From positions 124,001-188,000 of the forward strand of contig JAJFMD010000007.1 in NCBI GenBank assembly GCA_021772335.1: a stretch of DNA of 64,000 nt, written 5' to 3'. Positions 17,813 through 27,637 of this stretch are shown in pieces. Position numbers and translations under genes: made by a program. Under the pieces are notes generated by a model. It made no database searches. It was not told the origin of the DNA and saw only the letters and a program-made list of their open reading frames with translations. Origin of the DNA: Chlamydiota bacterium. GTDB taxonomy: Bacteria; Chlamydiota; Chlamydiia; Chlamydiales; Rhabdochlamydiaceae. The stretch's first letter is position 1, and the number at the start of each line of letters is the position of its first letter.

Positions 17813-18718
17813 TTAACGAGGAATGGGGAAAATTTTGAAGTCGTCAGCAGCTTCAGTTGCGGGGAAGATTGCGCGTGCTTGTTCAACAAAAGGTTCAAGA
17901 TTCGCATAACGCGCTGAATAGTGAGTAAGAATCAACTGTTTTGCACCAGACTGCTTAGCTATCTCAGCAGCCTGCTTTGCAGTGAGATGTAGGTACTTGC
18001 GCGCAAGCTCCTTTTCACTCTCAAGGTAGGTACTTTCGCAAAGAAGAAGAGACGCGTTTTCGGCGAGCTTAAATGCATTGGGACAAGATTTTGTATCAAT
18101 CACTACAGCAACGATCGTACCGGGACGAAAATAACTGACTTGATCAATGAGAATCTTTTCACCATTGATCTCAATAACACCTTCACTTAGGAGCTTTTGC
18201 ATCAAGGGCCCTTTAATTCCTAAAGTGACAAGTTTTTTCTTATCAAACTTACGTTGATCGTGCTCTTTAATGCGCCAGCCAAGATTGGTTACTCCATGGT
18301 CGAGATAGTAAGCTTCAATCGTAAACTTATCGTCTTTGCAAACAATCCCTTCTTCTTCGACAGGATGTTCGACCACATTGATATTTTCTCTGTAGATAGT
18401 TCCATAGCGCAAACGATCAAAATATTTTTTTTCACTTGCAGGATAATAACAATGAATCGGATGCGTCACTTTATCGAGATTAAGGCGCATTAACATTGAG
18501 CCAAGGCCTAAACAGTGATCACCATGAAAATGACTAACAAAGATACGTGTCACACATGTTGGCGCTACATTCGCATAAATAAACTGCCTCTGAGTTCCCT
18601 CACCAGGATCGAATAATAGACCCTCGTCATTCCAACGAAAGAGATACGCGCCATGATTACGCCGCCTAGTTGGCTGCTGAGAAGAGCATCCCAAAATTGT
18701 CAGATCGCGCACCGTCAC
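17813..18718 (-). CDS. rnz: Ribonuclease Z (tRNase Z)
   Basis: 301 residues from a GTG at 18718 that overlaps the rhomboid stop as GTGA; an ATG at 18739 lies deeper in the upstream gene and is less likely. Metallo-beta-lactamase-fold endonuclease that trims tRNA 3' ends. The zinc motif [12 protein letters not shown] is present near residues 62-73, and ILTHYSARY near the C-terminus supplies another ligand. [12 protein letters not shown] near the start is typical of RNase Z. It forms one leftward transcription unit with the rhomboid protease. Chlamydial gene order (next to xerC, lon) supports the call. Confidence 0.94.
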   Translation of the reverse strand: MTVRDLTILGCSSQQPTRRRNHGAYLFRWNDEGLLFDPGEGTQRQFIYANVAPTCVTRIFVSHFHGDHCLGLGSMLMRLNLDKVTHPIHCYYPASEKKYFDRLRYGTIYRENINVVEHPVEEEGIVCKDDKFTIEAYYLDHGVTNLGWRIKEHDQRKFDKKKLVTLGIKGPLMQKLLSEGVIEINGEKILIDQVSYFRPGTIVAVVIDTKSCPNAFKLAENASLLLCESTYLESEKELARKYLHLTAKQAAEIAKQSGAKQLILTHYSARYANLEPFVEQARAIFPATEAADDFKIFPIPR

Positions 18719-19602
18719 GCTGCCTCCTGAGCAAACCATCGAGTCTTAGCAAGAGCCATTCCTGTAAGACCTCCGACTATATGTGCAGTATTTGCAATGG
18801 GCAAACTGAAAGGGTTCACTGAGAAAAGTTGAACAAAAAAAGCAAACACTTGGATGATCAGCATTACGAGAATGAAGAAGAAGATAAAAACAATAAGCGA
18901 GCGTTGAAGAGGATAGCCTTCCCAGGGCGCAATTTTTTGGCGGACATAAATAAAGCCAACCATTCCGGCAACAATTCCTGAGTATCCCATAAAGAAAGGG
19001 CCGCTCATTAAATATTGTGCCATATTCGATGCAAGACCAACAATCAAACTAAATAAGATAATCTTCCACCACTTAACGCGCTCTTCGATTTGTCTACTTA
19101 ATATCCAAACCCAAATCATATTGAATAAAATATGTAGCAACCCACTATGCAACAAACATGGAGTAAACAGCCTCCATAGTTGCCCTTGCCCAATCTTTTC
19201 AAACATGGGAACTTTTACAATATCAATTGAACGGGTCTTGCCCACGTTTAGTATTAATTCATAAACTCCTTGCCAATAAGGCATCTCCTCAGCTTGTTTA
19301 TAAAGGCGACGCGCCTTAGCAGGAAGATTGGGAATCTGTTCAAAATCTTCAATGGGATATTCTTTCATCACTTGACTGAGCTTTTCAAGCGCAGCAGGAT
19401 AATCAAAAAGGAGTTCTCTTTGAATTGGAGTGAGGCCAATGCGATAAGCAAGCTCCCCCTGATTTTTAACAACTTGATAACTTTCAATTGTTGTCGCAAT
19501 AAACAGAAGTACACAGACTAAAATCGTTGCAATAGTGAGTGGATACGCTTTTTGAGCGCGCTTGAATTGTAAGCCGCGATCGACTAACCATTGGCGGGGC
19601 AT
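18715..19602 (-). CDS. Rhomboid family intramembrane serine protease
   Basis: 295 residues with about seven membrane segments: one N-terminal (about 22-40), then a periplasmic or cytoplasmic domain to about 140, then six in the catalytic core. Catalytic Ser in GYSGIVAG (about 206) and His in [10 protein letters not shown] (about 275); the L1-loop motif is seen as [10 protein letters not shown]. Cleaves transmembrane substrates within the membrane; substrates unknown. Its stop overlaps the start of rnz, and it follows the nucleotidyltransferase gene by 18 bases, so lon, this gene and rnz may be read together. Confidence 0.93.
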   Translation of the reverse strand: MPRQWLVDRGLQFKRAQKAYPLTIATILVCVLLFIATTIESYQVVKNQGELAYRIGLTPIQRELLFDYPAALEKLSQVMKEYPIEDFEQIPNLPAKARRLYKQAEEMPYWQGVYELILNVGKTRSIDIVKVPMFEKIGQGQLWRLFTPCLLHSGLLHILFNMIWVWILSRQIEERVKWWKIILFSLIVGLASNMAQYLMSGPFFMGYSGIVAGMVGFIYVRQKIAPWEGYPLQRSLIVFIFFFILVMLIIQVFAFFVQLFSVNPFSLPIANTAHIVGGLTGMALAKTRWFAQEAA

Positions 19603-19620
19603 TGCCTTATTCCTTTAGTT

Positions 19621-20127
19621 TTAAAGTTGCTTAATCTTTTCGATAATTTGGGAAGTTGATAACCCAGGAATTAAATCGACAATATGCAAGCGAGCTCCAA
19701 GTTTAGCAATAATTGGAGCTTCTATACAATCTTTACCATATTCACTGCCATTGACATGCACATTAGGAATGACTTTTTCAAGAAACAGACAAGGGTCTGT
19801 CTCTTCAAATGAAGTGACAAAATCGACAAATTCCAAAGCAGCCATCATCTGCATGCGATACTTCAAAGTAATCAAGGGACGCGTTGGACTTTTATATTGT
19901 TTTATCGATGCATCACTATTGAGCGCAACAATCAAGCAATCTCCCTGCAAGGAAGCTTGTTCAATCATATAAAGATGTCCTGCATGCAACAAATCAAAAC
20001 TACCATTGAGCGTTACAATACTTTTTCCCTGCATACGCAGCTCTTCTGCTAGCTGAACGATATGATTAGGATCTATGATTTTATCTAAGTAATTATTGGT
20101 TTTTAAAAGCGACACGATAAACCTCAT
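19621..20127 (-). CDS. Nucleotidyltransferase, HldE-C/RfaE2-like (cytidylyltransferase fold)
   Basis: 168 residues from the ATG at 20127, which overlaps the lon 3' end by 35 bases; the frame stays open to 20193 and the true start is uncertain. The HIGH-class motif is clear: TLNGSFDLLHAGHLYMIEQA. Later ALNSDASI and RMQMMAALEFVD follow the pattern of the adenylyltransferase half of HldE, which makes ADP-heptose. No kinase half or other heptose gene is visible here, so the substrate could be a different sugar phosphate or alcohol phosphate. Cytoplasmic, co-directional with lon and rhomboid. Confidence 0.82.
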   Translation of the reverse strand: MRFIVSLLKTNNYLDKIIDPNHIVQLAEELRMQGKSIVTLNGSFDLLHAGHLYMIEQASLQGDCLIVALNSDASIKQYKSPTRPLITLKYRMQMMAALEFVDFVTSFEETDPCLFLEKVIPNVHVNGSEYGKDCIEAPIIAKLGARLHIVDLIPGLSTSQIIEKIKQL

Positions 20128-22543
20128 CAAAATGATCGACAAAATGCACCTTAATACCTTCTTTGATATAAATAGGCAGCTCATCAAAATCACGTTGATT
20201 TTCTTTAGGAAAAATCAATGTCATAGCCCCAGAGCGACGTGCAGCAATCACTTTTTCTTTAACGCCACCAATTGGCAGAATCTTGCCTGTCAGCGTCAAT
20301 TCTCCCGTCATTCCAAGATCTTCAATCACAGGTTGATTTTTCAACAGGGATAGCAATGCAGTTGCCATTGTCACACCTGCCGAAGGACCATCTTTTGGAG
20401 TTGCCCCTTCAGGGATATGTAAATGCACTTCAGAATTCTTAAAAAAATCTACATTTGGGACATAGCTATTATATTTACTATGAACATAACTCCAAGCGAT
20501 CTGAGAAGATTCCTTCATCACATCTCCCGCTTGTCCCGTTAATCTCATTTGAGTCTTTTCCGATTCACTTTTTGATGCTTCAACATAAAGTGTTGCTCCA
20601 CCAAGGGATGTCCAAGCAAGGCCCATGCAAACACCAACTGGCGTCTTAGCAAAATAGCGATCACTCGTGAAAATTGGTTTTCCTAAATAATCTTGAAGGT
20701 TTTTTTCTGTGATTTTAAAAACTTTCTTCGTCACTGTTTTTTTACGATTTGTTTCTTTTTCATCTTCACGAACGAGTTTTAAAGCAACTTTACGTAAAAT
20801 CTTTTTAATATACCCTTCTAGAGAACGCACACCAGATTCACGTGCATACCCGTTGATGATTTCTTCAACCGCTTTCTTAGAAAAACTCACTTCACGCGCT
20901 TTTAATCCCATTTTCTTGCGATTGCGAGGAATAAGATATTTTATCGCAATCTCAACCTTCTCTTGCATGATATAACCAGAAAGACGCAAAACATCCATAC
21001 GATCTCTTAACGCTTCAGGGATCGTATCGAGCACATTCGCTGTTATCAAAAAAAGCACATTGGACAAATCGCAACGCACATCGAGATAATGATCGAGAAA
21101 ATCTTTGTTCTGCTCAGGATCGAGAACTTCAAGTAGCGCGGATGCAGGATCTCCCTGAAAGCTGCTACCCATTTTATCGACCTCGTCAATCATAATAATT
21201 GGGTTCATAGTCTCAGCAAATTTCAAAGCTTGAACCATTTTTCCTGGCATTGCACCGATGTATGTGCGTCTATGACCTTTGATCTCCGCTTCATCGCGCA
21301 TCCCACCGACAGAAAACCGGTAAAACTTACGTTTGAGTGCGCGTGCTATACTTTTGCCAATGCTTGTTTTTCCAACACCTGGAGGTCCTACCAAACAAAT
21401 AATACTTCCCTTAACACCACCAGAGAGCTTACCTACACTAATAAATTCTAAAATGCGCTCTTTGATATCCTCAAGTCCGTAGTGATCCTCATTAAGCACC
21501 TTATCAGCATGTGCTAAGTTGTCATTTTCTTTACTGTACATTCCCCAAGGAATAATCGTTAACCAATCGAGATAATTACGCGATACGGCATATTCAGCAG
21601 ATTGAATATCGAGAACCTGCAATTTTTCAAGCTCATCATTAATAACATTCATCACTTCATCAGACGGCTTGCGTTTTTTCATCCGTCCTTCAAACTTATC
21701 AACATCAAGAGAACGATCATCTTTTTCCATACCGAGCTCTTTCTTAATCATTTTGAGCTGCTCTTTAAGGAAAAATTCACGCTGGGTTTTTGAAATGCTA
21801 CCTTCAATCTTTTGATTAATCACGTTTTGCAAACGACTTAAATCAAGCTCTTTTTTCAATAAATCAAGAGCTCTATCAATACGTGAAGGAAGATCAAAAG
21901 CTTCAAGAACCCCTTGTAATTCTTCGCGACTCGCCGTTGTTAAAGCGACCGCAAAATCAGCGAGCTTGCCGGGTTCTGTAAAATCTGAATGACCAAGAAA
22001 AATCTGCAACTCTTCCTTAAAAAGAGGATTAAGTTTAAGCAACTCTTTAATCGTCATGATGATGCTAATCGAATACGCTTTAAGCTCTTTAGAAAGTCCT
22101 TTAGTTTTATCTTCATGACACTCAATGTGAGCACGTAAAAAGCGACTGTTAGGAATAGGTTTGAGCAAAGAAATACGCGTTTCCATATTGAGGACAACTT
22201 GCGCTCCACCCTGTTCCATTGGAATAATGCGTAAAATGCGCGCTAAGACTCCAACTTTGTGAAGCTTATTAATTTTGACGTCATAAATGTTGACCTCTTC
22301 TTCTTTAGTGAGGAAAAGACCCAAAAACTTATGTTCAGATTTTGCAACGTTCTTCAAAATCTCATAAAACTTGCCCGGCTCAATAACGATAGGAGCTGCC
22401 ATTCCAGGAAAAAAAGGACGTCTTGTCAGAGGAAGAATGTATACCGAATCAGGATATTCTTCTTTTTCAATCTCTTTTTTTACAACACGCTTAGGCTTTG
22501 AGCCTTTCTTTTTCACTTCTTTTTCACGATCTTCTTCAGCCAA
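20093..22543 (-). CDS. lon: ATP-dependent protease Lon
   Basis: 816 residues from a TTG at 22543, placed 6 bases after GAGG; another TTG at 22555 lacks a ribosome site, and no ATG is available before the conserved LON N-domain. N-terminal substrate domain (LPLTRRPFFPGM), AAA+ module with Walker A GPPGVGKTS near 355-365 and Walker B IIMIDEVDKM, then the protease domain with the catalytic Ser in KDGPSAGVTMA (about 722) and Lys in GGVKEKVIAARR (about 764). A basic, Lys-rich N-terminus (KKKGSKPKRVVKKE) is a chlamydial feature. Degrades misfolded and regulatory proteins. Divergent from tsaB. Confidence 0.97.
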   Translation of the reverse strand: MAEEDREKEVKKKGSKPKRVVKKEIEKEEYPDSVYILPLTRRPFFPGMAAPIVIEPGKFYEILKNVAKSEHKFLGLFLTKEEEVNIYDVKINKLHKVGVLARILRIIPMEQGGAQVVLNMETRISLLKPIPNSRFLRAHIECHEDKTKGLSKELKAYSISIIMTIKELLKLNPLFKEELQIFLGHSDFTEPGKLADFAVALTTASREELQGVLEAFDLPSRIDRALDLLKKELDLSRLQNVINQKIEGSISKTQREFFLKEQLKMIKKELGMEKDDRSLDVDKFEGRMKKRKPSDEVMNVINDELEKLQVLDIQSAEYAVSRNYLDWLTIIPWGMYSKENDNLAHADKVLNEDHYGLEDIKERILEFISVGKLSGGVKGSIICLVGPPGVGKTSIGKSIARALKRKFYRFSVGGMRDEAEIKGHRRTYIGAMPGKMVQALKFAETMNPIIMIDEVDKMGSSFQGDPASALLEVLDPEQNKDFLDHYLDVRCDLSNVLFLITANVLDTIPEALRDRMDVLRLSGYIMQEKVEIAIKYLIPRNRKKMGLKAREVSFSKKAVEEIINGYARESGVRSLEGYIKKILRKVALKLVREDEKETNRKKTVTKKVFKITEKNLQDYLGKPIFTSDRYFAKTPVGVCMGLAWTSLGGATLYVEASKSESEKTQMRLTGQAGDVMKESSQIAWSYVHSKYNSYVPNVDFFKNSEVHLHIPEGATPKDGPSAGVTMATALLSLLKNQPVIEDLGMTGELTLTGKILPIGGVKEKVIAARRSGAMTLIFPKENQRDFDELPIYIKEGIKVHFVDHFDEVYRVAFKNQ

Positions 22544-22713
22544 CGTTTTCCTCAAATTTTTTTATCACAGATTAAACCTTAAAACCTTATCAGGTTAATC
22601 GAAATACTGCAATGATTGGTTCTTTAAATGATTTTCGCAGACAAACTTTTAATTTCTTTTGCATTTTACTTTATTCCGATTACAATTGTTGCCTAAATGA
22701 GAGAAAGGATGCC

Positions 22714-23331
22714 ATGTTAACATTAATTTTAGATACAAGTACAAGTATCCCCTTTATCGCACTTACAAAAAATCATCACCTTATCGACCTTCTGGAGCTT
22801 CCGCAAAAACAGCAATATTCTGAATATCTCTTTCTTTCTATCAGGAACCTTCTCGAAAAGCAAGAGTTAGAGCTCTCAAACCTCGAGCGAATTGCTGTAG
22901 GTACCGGACCAGGCTTTTACACAGGCATGCGCGTTGGTATTGCAACAGCAAAAAGCTTTGCCTTCTCCTTACAAATACCTTTAATTTCCTTCTGCTCTCT
23001 CAGTGCATTTTTCCCTAAGCAATTTGGGAAATTTGCTATACTCAGCGATGGAAAGCAAAAGACCGCCTATGTACTTAAAGGTGAGCATACCGAATCGGGC
23101 AAGCAACTATCATCTGATTTAAAACGTGTAGACCTCGACCAACTTCCCCAGGAACTAAGCGACTGTTCGACTATTCTTCCCCTTCCTAATGCATCATTTG
23201 AAAATAGTCTTGCACAACATCTTCCTTACGGCAAGTGGCTACAATGCCAGCCTCACCTCGATCTTAATGCTCTATTAATACAATTTAATCAAGGGTTCGA
23301 GCAGTTCGAACCCGTCTACAGTGAGCTATAA
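22714..23331 (+). CDS. tsaB: tRNA threonylcarbamoyladenosine biosynthesis protein TsaB
   Basis: 206 residues from the ATG at 22714, preceded by AAAGGA; the frame is open back to 22612 but without ribosome site or family similarity. ASKHA-fold partner of TsaD and TsaE in making t6A37 of tRNAs. LILDTSTSIPFIAL at the start and GTGPGFYTGMRVGIATAKSF (family signature) near residues 65-85 are diagnostic. The C-terminal third is short and divergent, as in other chlamydial copies. Lies between lon and rpsU as in C. trachomatis. Confidence 0.93.
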   Translation: MLTLILDTSTSIPFIALTKNHHLIDLLELPQKQQYSEYLFLSIRNLLEKQELELSNLERIAVGTGPGFYTGMRVGIATAKSFAFSLQIPLISFCSLSAFFPKQFGKFAILSDGKQKTAYVLKGEHTESGKQLSSDLKRVDLDQLPQELSDCSTILPLPNASFENSLAQHLPYGKWLQCQPHLDLNALLIQFNQGFEQFEPVYSEL

Positions 23332-23412
23332 TACTTTTTTTAGCTTGGCAAGCAAGTCCTCTTTTCTTATAATGGACTAGGTTAAAAACAATTAATGGAG
23401 TTTCTATATTCT

Positions 23413-23610
23413 ATGACAAGTGTAAAAGTTCGAACTGGCGAGCCTCTCGATAAGGCGCTACGCGCACTAAAGAAAAAACTTGATAAAGAAGGCGTCATGA
23501 AAGCTGCTAAAGCTCACCGCTTCTACGACAAACCCTCTGTTAAGAGTCGAGCAAAGTCAAAAGCAGCTCAGAAGTACAAAAAAGTCAAAAAAGTCCGAGC
23601 TATAAGATAA
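23413..23610 (+). CDS. rpsU: 30S ribosomal protein S21
   Basis: 65 residues from the ATG at 23413 ([16 protein letters not shown]); an upstream ATG at 23395 adds six residues but contains the GGAG that likely serves as the ribosome site. Very basic, with [17 protein letters not shown] in the second half, the S21 signature. Binds 16S RNA near the anti-Shine-Dalgarno region. Slightly longer at the C-terminus ([10 protein letters not shown]) than the ~58-residue Chlamydiaceae protein. Precedes dnaJ, as in C. trachomatis. Confidence 0.96.
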   Translation: MTSVKVRTGEPLDKALRALKKKLDKEGVMKAAKAHRFYDKPSVKSRAKSKAAQKYKKVKKVRAIR

Positions 23611-23698
23611 ATTTTTATTTATATATCTCTTCTGCATTTTTTAAGACCTATTTCCTTTAGACTGTTAGCACTATCTTTTCCAGATTGCTAGTTTTCGT

Positions 23699-23728
23699 TT
23701 GTAATAAATCGTCTTTTTCTGCTAGAAT
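23699..23728 (+). promoter_or_regulatory. Sigma-70-type promoter for dnaJ
   Basis: TTGTAA (23699-23704), 18 bases, TAGAAT (23723-23728), about 35 bases before the dnaJ ATG. No CIRCE element (the HrcA operator) was seen next to it. Prediction by eye. Confidence 0.45.
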
Positions 23729-23763
23729 GGACCTAAAATTAAAATAATTTAACGAATATTTCT

Positions 23764-24930
23764 ATGTCTGATTACTATGCAACGCTAGGCCTTGAACGCA
23801 ATGCGTCTCAAGATGAAATCAAAAAGGCGTATCGCAAAAGCGCGCTAAAACATCACCCCGATAAAAACCCTGACGATCCCAAAGCTGAGCAAAAATTCAA
23901 GGAAATTTCTGAAGCTTACGAGGTTCTCAGTAATGATCAAAAACGACAGGTCTACGATCAGTATGGAGCTGATGCACTCAAAGGTGGTGCAGGAATGGGC
24001 GGAGCTCCTGGCGCTGGTGGTTTTTCTTCAATGGACGAAGCGCTGCGCACATTCATGAACGCCTTTGGCGGCGGCATGGGTGGAGGCGGAGAAACGATCT
24101 TCGATTCCTTTTTTGGCTTCAACAATGACTCTTCTGAAAGCAGCGCACAACAGGGCACAAGCAAAAAAATGCGTCTCACCCTTTCTTTTAATGAGGCGGT
24201 TAAAGGTGCAAAAAAAGAAGCCTTTATCACCAACTATTCTCATTGCAGCCGTTGTAAAGGATCTGGAGCTAAATCCCCTTCTGATGTCAAAAAATGCATG
24301 ACTTGCGGCGGAAGCGGCCAAGTTCATCAAAGTCGCGGTTTTTTTAGTATGGCAGCAGTCTGTCCTAACTGCCATGGAAATGGGAAACAAATTACGACTC
24401 CTTGTACAGATTGTTCTGGAGCTGGTCGCATCCGCCAAAAGCAGAAAATTGATATTGATATCCCTGCTGGTATCGATTCAGGCATGCGCTTAAGAATGGG
24501 CGGCTATGGCGATGCAGGATCAAATGGCGGTCCTCCTGGAGATCTTTACATCTATATCGATGTAGAGCCGCACTCTGTTTTTCAACGCGATGGCGATGAT
24601 GTAATCATCGAGCTACCAATAAGCTTTACTGAAGCCGCACTTGGCTGCAAAAAAGAAATACCAACGCCCAAAGGCACCTCTTACCGTATTACGATTCCAG
24701 ACGGATCACAAAATGAAAAAGTTTTGCGCGTACGTGGCGAAGGAATTCCTAATGTACATGGACAAGGCACCGGAGATCTTTTTGTAAAGATTGCGGTTGA
24801 AACTCCCGTTAGACTTTCTGAAAAACAAAAAAACTTATTGTCAACTTTTGCCGAACTTGAAAGCGAACATAACTCTCCTCGTAAAAAGTCCTTCTTGAAT
24901 AAAGTTAAAGGATTTTTTTCTGGGGAGTAA
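23764..24930 (+). CDS. dnaJ: Chaperone protein DnaJ
   Basis: 388 residues, normal length. J domain (1-70) with His-Pro-Asp at 31-33 that stimulates DnaK; a Gly-rich linker (about 78-110) full of [10 protein letters not shown] and GGGMGGGG; the zinc domain with four CxxCxGxG repeats ([32 protein letters not shown]) at about 160-230; then the C-terminal substrate domains. Works with DnaK and GrpE, whose genes are not in the window. A GTG-started exporter gene follows after 6 bases, so the two are probably co-transcribed. Confidence 0.98.
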   Translation: MSDYYATLGLERNASQDEIKKAYRKSALKHHPDKNPDDPKAEQKFKEISEAYEVLSNDQKRQVYDQYGADALKGGAGMGGAPGAGGFSSMDEALRTFMNAFGGGMGGGGETIFDSFFGFNNDSSESSAQQGTSKKMRLTLSFNEAVKGAKKEAFITNYSHCSRCKGSGAKSPSDVKKCMTCGGSGQVHQSRGFFSMAAVCPNCHGNGKQITTPCTDCSGAGRIRQKQKIDIDIPAGIDSGMRLRMGGYGDAGSNGGPPGDLYIYIDVEPHSVFQRDGDDVIIELPISFTEAALGCKKEIPTPKGTSYRITIPDGSQNEKVLRVRGEGIPNVHGQGTGDLFVKIAVETPVRLSEKQKNLLSTFAELESEHNSPRKKSFLNKVKGFFSGE

Positions 24931-24936
24931 TTAATC

Positions 24937-26154
24937 GTGCGCGTTTCGCTTTTTGCTAAATTAGTTCTTTTCTTCGCTACTGTTGCTATTGAGCTTGTCT
25001 TAATTATTCCAAGCTTTCCTGCAATATTAAAGACCTTCAATACTAGTGAGAGTATGATCCAACATATTCTTACTTTCAATTTCATCGGCACAGCGCTATC
25101 TGTCCTCTTTATGGGACCTCTATCTGACAGCTTTGGACGCAAATCAATTATGCTCTACAGCTCAGCGATCTTTTTACTTGGCACAATACTGTGCGCCTTT
25201 GCGCCCTCTATGACATTTATGCTTCTTGGGCGCTTTATCCAAGGAGTAGGCGCTGGAGCAGCAACCTCAGCAGCGTATAACGTTTTTTCCGATCTGCTAT
25301 CACCAGAAGAGTGCGGCAAAAAAATTGGGCAACTGCGCGGCATCATGTTAATATTAATGGGCACTGCTCCACTTATCGGAGCTCTTATGACAACATCCTT
25401 TGGATGGAGAAGCGCGTATTATCCGCTCTTAACTGTAAGTGCTCTCTCATTTCTCTCAACATTCCTTATTCCAGAAAGTTTGCCTGCAGCGAACCGAAAC
25501 CCTTTTAAACTTAAAGAGACCTTTAAACCCTATCTGATGATCTTGCGTGATAAGCGCTCTCGCTCATACATATTAATTCAAGGCCTAAGCCTCGCAGGCA
25601 TCTCCTTGTGGAACTCAATAGCCTCTTTGCTTTTTATCAGACACTTCAATATCTCAATCAACCTCTTTGGAGTCTTTGAAGCGATGGTTCTCGTCACAGG
25701 AATCACTGCGAATTTTCTAATAGGCACGATCATCAAGAGAAAAGGCATGCGTCCCGTATTACAAAGCGGTATCGTTTTAAGCTTACTTGCAACAGGTCTA
25801 GTTTTACTCAACGCACTGTTTTTTCCGCTAAACTCATATGTCATCATTGCAATACTTGCGCTGTTTAATTTTGGCTCTGTTCTCGTATTTGCCACATCAC
25901 TTGCACAAATTCTCTATTTCCATCCTGGCCACCAAGGCGCAGCATCTGCATTAACAGCTAAACTTCGCTACCTCATTTCCGCAGTCTTAATTGCAATCAC
26001 AAGTAGCTTATCGAGTATTAGCTTTCTCTCTTTTGCTATTCCTTTCTTCCTGATTGCTGCAACTGCGGCACTAATTTGGCACAAGCTCTATCCCTTCTAC
26101 CTCTTCAAAAAAGAGCCTTCACCTGAAATCGAAGAACAGAACGTCAGCGAATAG
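24937..26154 (+). CDS. MFS drug-resistance transporter, Bcr/CflA type
   Basis: 405 residues from a GTG at 24937, supported by GGGGAG 9 bases upstream inside the dnaJ end. Twelve hydrophobic segments. GPLSDSFGRKSIML is the MFS loop 2-3 motif and GRFIQGVGAGAATSAAYNVF the motif C region of drug:H+ antiporters. Best match by eye is the Bcr/CflA subfamily (bicyclomycin, chloramphenicol or amino acid export). The real substrate in a chlamydia is unknown. Follows dnaJ directly. Confidence 0.9.
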   Translation: MRVSLFAKLVLFFATVAIELVLIIPSFPAILKTFNTSESMIQHILTFNFIGTALSVLFMGPLSDSFGRKSIMLYSSAIFLLGTILCAFAPSMTFMLLGRFIQGVGAGAATSAAYNVFSDLLSPEECGKKIGQLRGIMLILMGTAPLIGALMTTSFGWRSAYYPLLTVSALSFLSTFLIPESLPAANRNPFKLKETFKPYLMILRDKRSRSYILIQGLSLAGISLWNSIASLLFIRHFNISINLFGVFEAMVLVTGITANFLIGTIIKRKGMRPVLQSGIVLSLLATGLVLLNALFFPLNSYVIIAILALFNFGSVLVFATSLAQILYFHPGHQGAASALTAKLRYLISAVLIAITSSLSSISFLSFAIPFFLIAATAALIWHKLYPFYLFKKEPSPEIEEQNVSE

Positions 26155-26283
26155 TGGGGCTGCTCTAAATCTGCTTTCTGCAATGGATTCTTAGAAAAAA
26201 TTCTCTACATGCGAAGAGAACTGCTTAAAGCAAAAAAGATGCGTTCCAGCGTATAAAGTGGTTTATTTTTGACAGTCCCATAA

Positions 26284-26817
26284 TTACAGAGCGCGTTTTT
26301 TGCGCTTTTTCACCATAAGTAGCACAATAAATAGAGCAATAATAATCACAGGGATCATAATAAAATAGAGATACACCTCTAAGAAAGCTGCGATCGAAAC
26401 AAAAACACCGAGTAATATACCAATTGGTATCATCGCGATATCAATATAGATTCCTGCAATAAACGTTGTCAGAGCAAGCAGTGTCACAATTTGCAATGCT
26501 GCAGCAAAGCGCCCATACAAACCAATATGCACACACACAGAGACGAGATATACGGCTAAAAGCAAGCTGCCCCAATGAAGGAGCTCCTGCCATATCGATA
26601 TCCCTTGAGGGATGCCCTTCTTTTTACGGACATACCAACTTAAAACCAGAGAGGTCAAAGCATAGATCGGCACAACAATACGCCAGTAATTCCAGGACTC
26701 ATCCTGACTAACATCAGTGACAATAAGCCCCAATAAAGCGAGGATAAGCATGATTCCTGTCGCAATAATGCGCGCTTTCCACAAAGAACTCTCCTTTCCT
26801 GTATGCTCCGATTCCAT
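26284..26817 (-). CDS. Integral membrane protein of unknown function
   Basis: 177 residues with about five hydrophobic segments (near 17-34, 46-61, 80-97, 105-127 and 140-168), a short charged N-terminus and a basic tail KKRKKRAL. No motif I recognise. Convergent with the exporter gene and divergent from the hairpin protein at 26936. The positive C-terminal tail would lie in the cytoplasm. Unlikely to be an enzyme, as there are few conserved-looking polar residues. Confidence 0.7.
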   Translation of the reverse strand: MESEHTGKESSLWKARIIATGIMLILALLGLIVTDVSQDESWNYWRIVVPIYALTSLVLSWYVRKKKGIPQGISIWQELLHWGSLLLAVYLVSVCVHIGLYGRFAAALQIVTLLALTTFIAGIYIDIAMIPIGILLGVFVSIAAFLEVYLYFIMIPVIIIALFIVLLMVKKRKKRAL

Positions 26818-26935
26818 AGCAATCCCTCAAATTAAAATTTTAATTAACTCAATAATCTTATTTGCAGTTCGTTTTAATCTCAATTTAATATATAATACTT
26901 CTAATTATTAATAATCTAACAAGGCAATAAAAACA

Positions 26936-27637
26936 ATGTCAGTTTCAACATTTATTTCAAAACACATTGCTAATAAACATGCTGTCAAAATCGAACAGGC
27001 ACTTATTGATCGTTATTATCAAATCGAGAAAAAAAATAAAGGAAATCTCCCTACTGCTCAAAAAGAATGGTCTCCAGCTACAGAAAAAAGAAAGCGCACT
27101 GATCTTTTTAACACGTATAACAACCGCTGTCCTCTACGCATCGTATCAATCATTATGCTACTTGCTACAGCAGCTCTACTTACAACAGCCTTTTTCTTCC
27201 CCCCTCTCTTTCTTATCTTAGCAAGTTCAGCTGGAGCAGCTGGAGGCTTATCTCTAATCACTGGCGGCTGCGCATTAGGTAGTCACATACAGTATAACAA
27301 GCTTCTTGATCAAGTTGTGAAACAATACATATATCACGCACAAAATACTAAAGGTCAAATCACACGCTTTGGAGATTTAGAAGCCCAACTCAAACTCGGC
27401 GCACAAATCGCTAAAAAAGAAATTGAAAATGTTAATAATCGCAATAATTCCAACAACGATACGGACCAAGAAGATCCTACAAATACAGAAAATGAGGGCA
27501 CTCAACAAGAATTACCTCGACCAAACACCTCACCTAAAAGAGATAATCTGCTACTTAGAAACAGATTTTCAACTGCTTCAGTCAAAGACTGGTGGGTTAG
27601 GAACAAACCATTTAGCTCAAAAACTAATACTAACTAG
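26936..27637 (+). CDS. Inc-like bilobed hairpin protein of unknown function
   Basis: 233 residues. Residues about 70-118 form two adjacent hydrophobic lobes with a short turn (IVSIIMLLATAALLTTAFFF, then LFLILASSAGAAGG), the pattern used to predict chlamydial inclusion membrane proteins. Both ends are hydrophilic: the N-terminus is basic and the C-terminal ~85 residues are Asn/Gln/Thr-rich and probably disordered. No signal peptide, as expected of a type III secreted protein. Its last codons overlap the convergent SLATT-like gene by 8 bases. Candidate Inc protein; secretion is not shown by the sequence. Confidence 0.65.
   Translation: MSVSTFISKHIANKHAVKIEQALIDRYYQIEKKNKGNLPTAQKEWSPATEKRKRTDLFNTYNNRCPLRIVSIIMLLATAALLTTAFFFPPLFLILASSAGAAGGLSLITGGCALGSHIQYNKLLDQVVKQYIYHAQNTKGQITRFGDLEAQLKLGAQIAKKEIENVNNRNNSNNDTDQEDPTNTENEGTQQELPRPNTSPKRDNLLLRNRFSTASVKDWWVRNKPFSSKTNTN

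Noticed and set aside
23958-24438. Antisense frames inside dnaJ, up to 136 residues
   Set aside because: They mirror the Gly-rich and Cys-rich codons of dnaJ and have no ribosome site or family features.
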